A stretch of 64,000 nucleotides of DNA, taken from assembly GCA_022828595.1 (NCBI GenBank), contig JAKGHH010000003.1, positions 15,190,934 through 15,254,933 of the forward strand. The letters run 5' to 3'. The stretch comes from Nelumbo lutea. Its lineage: Eukaryota > Streptophyta > Magnoliopsida > Proteales > Nelumbonaceae. Numbering within the stretch: the stretch's first letter is position 1; each line of letters opens with the position of its first letter. Shown here one piece after another: positions 58,331 through 64,000 of the stretch. The notes under the pieces are model-generated. The model had not been told where the DNA came from and made no database searches. It saw only the letters and a list, made by a program, of their open reading frames with translations. Made by a program: the position numbers and the translations under genes.

Positions 58331-60109
58331 TCGTTTGAGTGGTCTTTGACTTGGACTCAGATGAACTTCCCCATAGAATGCGCCCTGCATAGATCTAACA
58401 GCCCATCTCCCTGTGCACTGGAATCGGTTCTAGTACCTATCATGGGGAAATGTTCGCCAATTCATAGTTGATGGGCTGTGGACTGCGTGCGGGGCATGCT
58501 CTGTGGGGAGCCCATCTCAACATTGAATTAAGGTTTTAAAACTAAAACAGACTTGAAACCATTTTGGAGACTGGTTTTTAGGTCGAATGGTCTGTGTCCA
58601 ATTTAAATGGATGACTTATTCTGATTTAAAAAATAAAATAACTAACAGTAAAAAATCATTATCCAGATTGACAGTTCAATCGTTGAAATCAATGAATCAC
58701 TGACCAAATCAATGATTTTTTTACCAAAAAATGACTTTAAGGTGAAATTAAACCAGTTACTTAACCAGTTCCCGGTCAATCAGACTGACCGTCCAGCCAA
58801 ATCCGATTTTCAAAACCATACTTTGAACATTCCACATAGTGTAACAATTAGTGGGCAATTAGCAAATTGGCCATTCATTGTCATGTGTAAGTGACCAAGA
58901 TTTTCACCATTTTCAGTCATCCAAATATTTTTTTTTAAATAAAAAGTACCAAATAACATATGAAATCCGGGTCACCAAAATAGTGCCCTAAGATCTGGAC
59001 CGCCAAAATGCTTTCTTAACATCGAGGAGTTAATCTCAACCATCAAGTAATGTATAAGATTTTAATTAATCTCAATCATACAGGAAATATCTAAAAAAAT
59101 TATTTAAACTATACAAGGTTATATGTCGAGTAAGATAAGACCCGCAAAAACGCCTATTGCAATTAGTTTACGAATTTCAACCATCCAAATGGTGTATCAA
59201 AGGTTTATCTAATATGGCCCGTCTAAATGATGTATCAAGATATCTAATCTAGCATTTAGCACATCCAAATGATGAAACAAATCAATCCAAAAATGCAGGT
59301 CATCAAATTGGTTTCTTAATTGCAGTGAACTTATCTCAACCATCCAAATAATGAATCGAATTAACAAAAAAAATCTAGATCTTTAGAGTAGTGGGTTAAT
59401 ATCATCCATCCAAGTGATGTATAGATATTTCAGCCATGATCCAATGTATTTCAAAACTAAGCTGATACAACATTTTTTTTTCATGGTAGATTTTATGGTT
59501 TTTTGATACACCATTTATGTAATTTGATTTTGCTTTTAGAAAATTTCATGCAATAATTGAAAGGATAAGATCATTGAAACAATGGTATATACCTGGATGG
59601 TCATGATTAATTCATTACGTTTTAAGAGACCATTTAGATGGAATAGATTTCCAGGTTGATTTATTGGATGGCTTATTTGATTGAAATCCTAGTAAATCAT
59701 TTGAATGGTTAAGATTACTTCACTAAGAGAATATTTCATTTCCCTAAATCATTATGGTGGTTTGGTACATCAGCTGCATGACTTGAAGCCTTGAATATTA
59801 AAGGGAAGAGGCCATTTTACTGATATTTGGACACTAAATCAATAGACCATATATTTAGTTTCATCTTCCAGGGCTACCAAATCATGACTCTGTATAATGT
59901 ATATATAAGAATTATTTTATATTTAATTTATATTTTTATTTCAGTTTTATTTTATATTTATTAAAATGTTAAAAATTAGGATTTTATGATAAAATTGGGG
60001 TCTTGGAAAAAAAGTGGGGCAAGGCACCTTCGGCCACTTGGAACATATAGATCCCGAAAGGTTAATCTAAAATCGATATAAAGATCACCCTATTTAGACA
60101 ACTAAACAC
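58331..60109. other. Spacer with dispersed short repeats, no gene recognised
   Basis: 58530-58830 is a decayed CATGGTTTT-type fold-back element. 59020-59480 repeats variants of CTCAACCATCCAAATGATGTATC. No coding content recognised. Confidence 0.4.
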
Positions 60110-60586
60110 TAGGGGTGCAACTTGGGTCGGTCCAACCTGAGCCTAAACCGGCCCAGCCTGAAATTTTACATGGGCTATGCTTGGATTTTCGGATCTCGGG
60201 CTGGGATTGGGCCTAAAAAATCGAGCTTTTTATTTTTCAAGCCGGACCTTAGGCAGTCCGAACTCGGCCCAACTACACACAAATATATATATGTGTGTGT
60301 GTATGTATATATTCATATTTATCTATTTACGTACATATTTTGTTTACTACATATATACATAAATATATGTATACATATTCATATAAAGGCATATATATAT
60401 AATTTTAGAGTGGGTTTAATGGCCAACCCGACCCCATGCCCAATCAGAGTGCATCAAATTATAGTGTGGATTGGGCTCGGATTGGACAAATTGGACTTGA
60501 CCTTGGACTTGGTCCTGGCTCAAGACTTAAGCCCAAATTTTAGGGCCACCATAAACCCGACCCAACCCACCCAACTTGCACCCCTA
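60110..60586. mobile_element. hAT-like element with perfect 8-bp duplication
   Basis: Termini TAGGGGTGCAACTTGGGT and ACCCAACTTGCACCCCTA are near-perfect inverses, a 17-18-bp TIR. CTAAACAC flanks directly at 60102-60109 and 60587-60594. The interior has GGCCCAGCC/GGGCTGGG strings and a TATATG-rich core. It is 477 bp, without transposase. This is the best evidence for the class of all TAGGGGTG-ended elements in the window. Confidence 0.88.
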
Positions 60587-60594
60587 CTAAACAC

Positions 60595-60944
60595 AAAGTT
60601 ATGGGTCAATGATTCAACCACTCAAATCAAACAATTTTTAAGCAAATCAACATTTTTTTTATCAAAAGTTGAGTCTTAGATAAACCAAACCCAGAATCTT
60701 GACCAAGCCACAATTTGACTGTGGGTTAAAATCAATATTCGGAAATATTTCATTTATTTGGAAAGCCATGGCATGGTTAATGTTTGTGTAAGCCATAAAT
60801 AATAAAAAAATAAACACTTAAACCTCTCTTAAATCACTAACGCTATGTTTGGTTTGAAGGAAATTACAAGAATGTCATATCTCTCTCTCTCTCCTTATAA
60901 ATTACAAGAATGTCACTCTCTCTCCAACTGAGAAAGACCTCATC
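60595..60944. other. No gene seen
   Basis: AT-rich, with a TCTCTCTC run near 60880. Confidence 0.45.
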
Positions 60945-61265
60945 TCGACATCTCGGCAACTAAGGGACTTGTAATCAAAGGTAGTCGAATTCGAGCCGAG
61001 CTAAGCTCAAACTTTTGATTTCAAGCTCAAGTCTCTAATTCAAATCGAGCTCAAGTTGGACGACACCTCAACCACTGAGGGAGATCTCGGCTCAACACCT
61101 TGACAACTAAGGGAGACTTCAGCTTGGCACCTTCTCAACTAAGGGAGACCATAGCTCGACACCTCGCCTGTTAGGGAAACCTCAACTTGACACTTCGGAT
61201 CGGCACCTCAGCTGCTAGGGAAACCTTGGCTCGACACCTCAGCTGCTTGAGAGACCTGCAATCAA
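60945..61265. repeat. Short tandem array, about 31-33-bp unit
   Basis: Units read CTCGGCTCAACACCTTGACAAC followed by TAAGGGAGAC with variation, about eight times. It is partly mixed with CGAGCTCAAG strings. Confidence 0.6.
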
Positions 61266-61351
61266 AGCCAGCCAAGCTCGAGCTCAAGTCTCTAATTCGA
61301 ATCGAACTCGACCTGATAGTTTATAAGCGAGCCCCTACAACGCAGGGCCCC

Positions 61352-61379
61352 TTTATATATATATATATATATATATATA
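61352..61379. repeat. (TA)n microsatellite
   Basis: An uninterrupted TATATA run. Confidence 0.9.
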
Positions 61380-61394
61380 AAAAGGTTTTTAGAC

Positions 61395-61690
61395 TACAGC
61401 CCCACCATTCAGACACGTGGCTTTTTCAAATTTAGACACACGGCATTTTCTGAGAAGTTGTTGTTAAATCCCACATCCCACTATCACCATTCAAAACAGT
61501 GGCCTTCTCATTTTATAGAAAGCTAGACATGTGGCAATTTTTGAAAAATTCCTACTAAAACCCACTACCCACTACCAGGCTACAACTCCCCACCATTCAG
61601 ACACATGGCCTTCTCATTTTCCTAGAAAGTTAGACACGTGGCATTTTCTGAGAAGTTGTTGCTAAGGCCCACAACCCACTATCACCATTT
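61395..61690. repeat. Tandem repeat, about 110-bp unit, three units
   Basis: CACCATTCA(G/A)ACACGTGGC, AGA(A/C)ACGTGGCATTTTCTGAGAAG and CCCACTA(T/C)CA recur in order. Confidence 0.65.
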
Positions 61691-62486
61691 TCAATCTATT
61701 CCTAAAGAAATGCATAAAATGCAAAACTAGGCATCCACAACCACTTCTGCCTACATTCTATCAATTTCACTTAACCATTAACCCTCTACCTATCATAACC
61801 AAATAAAATTATGCATATTCTAATAATTATTGAAAAGCTTTTTTTTTTAATTTTAATCATTTAAAATATTAATAAATATAAATTTAACATTATTGATTTC
61901 ATAATATAAATTTAATATTACTGATTCTCTATACTTAATACAGGGTCATTCACTAGTTACAGGTCATTAAAAGAAAACAAAGAGAAACAGAATAACTAAA
62001 TCGCCGTTGTATGGGTGCTGGCATTACGGCTTCTAACTCCTGATGTGTATGGGCCTTATTCCTAACGTCTATGGATTCTAGTGGGCCTCGACCGGGCACG
62101 CGGGCTCAATCTACTCCGATGGGTCTCTCTCGGAAGAAGGTGTCGTAAAAGTGGCCTGGGCTGAGGTGTCCATTCGGATGCATATCACCATCATAGATAA
62201 TTGCAGGGAGATTACTGTTACTAAGATGCCTCACAAGTGTTTTAGTCAGCCACACAAGGAGACAAGCTAATCAGCCAGCTCGCCTCTTATTAGCAAAGTT
62301 TGCCGAAATCGTCAAAAAATTATTACTTGGCACTCTTGCCCAGTTTTCATCTCTCAGGCTGTATCTAATGACATGTACGACCGAATTTAATCTTTAAAGC
62401 AATGGAGTTAATTAAAAAAATTATTCATTTGATTGCTGAGAAAAATTTGAAAAACACAAAATATTCCATATTTTATAAACGCTGTG
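61691..62486. other. No gene recognised
   Basis: 62000-62340 is less AT-rich, but stops occur in all frames within about 60 codons. Confidence 0.4.
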
Positions 62487-62607
62487 TTTGGTTTGAAGGA
62501 AAAAGGTAGGGAAAGGAAAAGAAATGTAAGGAAACATTTGGAAACTTTGTATAGATTTTTCTAGCTTTTCTTTCCTTTTCCTATATTTTCCTTCAAATCA
62601 AATATGA
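62487..62607. mobile_element. Tiny fold-back MITE, GTTTGGTTTGAAGGAAA family
   Basis: GTTTGGTTTGAAGGAAAAAGG is mirrored by CCTATATTTTCCTTCAAATC. It matches 44416-44527. Confidence 0.6.
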
Positions 62608-63452
62608 ATGTATGGATGCCTTGTCACAAAAGATGGCATTGGATTGCATTGAAATGGTCACCTCGATCGATAATAGGGTAACTTGGTGAAACCTCCACCC
62701 TTGAACTTCCTAACATTGTTGCACTATACCCCTTCTATTATCTTGAGCTAACAGAAGTGGCAAAGTTGGCAAAATACCCAACTTTGAGCGTTTGAATCGT
62801 CTAAATTTGCCCTTCCCTATAACATTGACCATAAAATTTATAAATTTTGTTCTTTTTCTACAATTTCTGAATAGTCCTTTTTCTTTTGTTTTGCTTTACT
62901 GCAATTATGATTTTTTGTTTGAAAATTTGGCTTTTTAGGGTGTATCTTGCATTTTCTTTTTGTGTTTTGAAAAAAATATTGTGGTGGATATGCAGATCAA
63001 AGCGGATGGGTTGAAGTAGATGAGGGTCAGGATGGGTTTTAGCCGAAATCGGATTTGCTCATCACAGCACATCATAGGTGTCCACTGAGAACATCTCCCA
63101 TACTTGCTGTGAGGTTGATGTAAGGAGCACTCTGTAAGAACATCGGAATTCATTCCAACCCACTATTCAAATATGATAATAGATGATTCTTTTTAGGGTA
63201 ATTTGGTTAGTGTAAAATCACATGTTTTTATCTTTGGGCATTCTTGACATTTAAAAATGTTGAGATGATGACATCAACAATTTTGATTAACATTCTAATA
63301 TCGAGATAACGGAAGGGGCGTAGATGCAACAATGTCAGAAATTTCAGGGAAGGATAATGCCATTAAAATTAAGTAGAGCACAGAACCACAACTATCAGAA
63401 AGCACAAAGGAGCTTTCAGCATTTTTCCCGTGATAATATCGGGACATTTGAG

Positions 63453-63454
<2 letters not shown>
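62608..63454. other. Repeat fragments, no gene recognised
   Basis: 62676-62830 resembles the left arm of the 11389-11874 family. 63060-63160 is half of a GAGTGCTCC-family hairpin (GCTGTGAGGTTGATGTAAGG AGCACTCTG). Confidence 0.4.

Positions 63455-63518
<64 letters not shown>
63455..63518. repeat. (TAA)n microsatellite
   Basis: About 21 uninterrupted ATA/TAA units. Confidence 0.95.
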
Positions 63519-63519
<1 letters not shown>

Positions 63520-64000
63520 CTTGTCAGAATAGTGTTGACCTTTAACCGAGCTACAATGCTACAAAGTGTGTCCCGTCCGGCCCACACCCACCCATAGGAC
63601 AATATAGCCTCTTTGGGAGCATCTGCCGAACTTGTATGTTGTCAATTGTCATCCATGCAGTGTGGTGTCCTTTGTGTAGGATTCTTGTTGGCGGTAGATC
63701 TTGACTGACATAATTCCATCGCCATTCTAACCTCTTCCAATGATTTGGGCTGACTGTAGGGGTGAGCACATGGGTGGGTCCAACCTCAAATCGACATTGA
63801 ACCGACCCTACACTAAGGGTTTCTTCTTTGTTGTACCTCATCAGCTGGTGAAGGTCTATCCTGGATTTCATGTACATAGATGCCATGGATTCCAACTAAT
63901 TGTTGTTTTAAGTAGTATGTTAAATAAGGTTAGTTATGTAATCAGTTATGTTAAATGGATTGTTAAAAAAAGTCAATTGTGAGTTTAATAGGCATTAATT
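63519..64000. other. Window end, no gene recognised
   Basis: 63757 starts TAGGGGTGAGCAC, a possible hAT-like terminus, but no matching right end is visible. ORFs on both strands carry no recognisable domain. Confidence 0.35.

Noticed and set aside
60122..60679. 185-codon ORF
   Set aside because: It lies within the hAT-like element at 60110-60586 and runs through its repeat words and the TATATG core. Composition is that of the repeat, not of a protein.
1..64000. CRISPR arrays, bacterial operons, rRNA or organelle inserts
   Set aside because: No spaced identical repeats of CRISPR type, no prokaryotic gene clusters, and no recognisable rRNA or chloroplast gene segments. The regular arrays seen are eukaryotic tandem repeats.

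Overview
The window looks like nuclear DNA of a flowering plant. It is AT-rich, has U-rich GT-AG introns, and is filled with LTR retrotransposons and small non-autonomous DNA transposons. Only two host protein genes could be supported. I cannot name the species.

Layout. 1-10121 holds a complete but decayed Ty3/gypsy element (copy A, minus strand, 213-10116) of the Tat lineage, with 785/784-bp LTRs and a 5-bp target duplication GGTTG. 10122-20990 is AT-rich DNA carrying fold-back elements, some nested. 21118-21629 is a small plant-specific gene of unknown function, apparently frameshifted. 22.3-26.6 kb holds further fold-back elements and a degenerate tandem array. 26749-37476 is a second, younger Tat element of the same family (copy B, plus strand, 890-bp LTRs). 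37.5-55.2 kb is a patchwork of MITE-like elements, including a 1160-bp Mutator-like element with a perfect 9-bp target duplication and non-TIR cargo. 55312-55985 is a two-exon PRE/BNQ/ILI-type atypical HLH gene. The rest holds hAT-like elements, tandem repeats and microsatellites.

The most interesting feature is an extra gene carried by both Tat copies in antisense orientation between pol and the 3' LTR (1637-3534 in A; 35926-33953 in B). It has its own CCAAT/ACGT/TATA promoter, three exons, and two 73-84-nt introns at matching positions. It appears to encode a protein of about 600 residues with a PF04195-like N-terminal region and a long Ala-rich coiled coil. Because it runs antisense to the genomic RNA, its introns would survive retrotransposition. 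Four of its stop codons are CAG-to-TAG changes, as expected from CHG-methylation decay.

The second unusual feature is the left end of copy B. Its 5' LTR is preceded by about 333 bp copied from just upstream of the 3' LTR, and the whole insertion is flanked by an identical 67-bp duplication instead of 5 bp. Plus-strand priming upstream of the polypurine tract followed by non-integrase end joining would explain this.

Both Tat copies are inactive. Copy B lacks the reverse transcriptase motif A aspartate, has a stop in the second RNase H, and has a deletion in integrase. Copy A has many lesions, and its gag carries a microsatellite.
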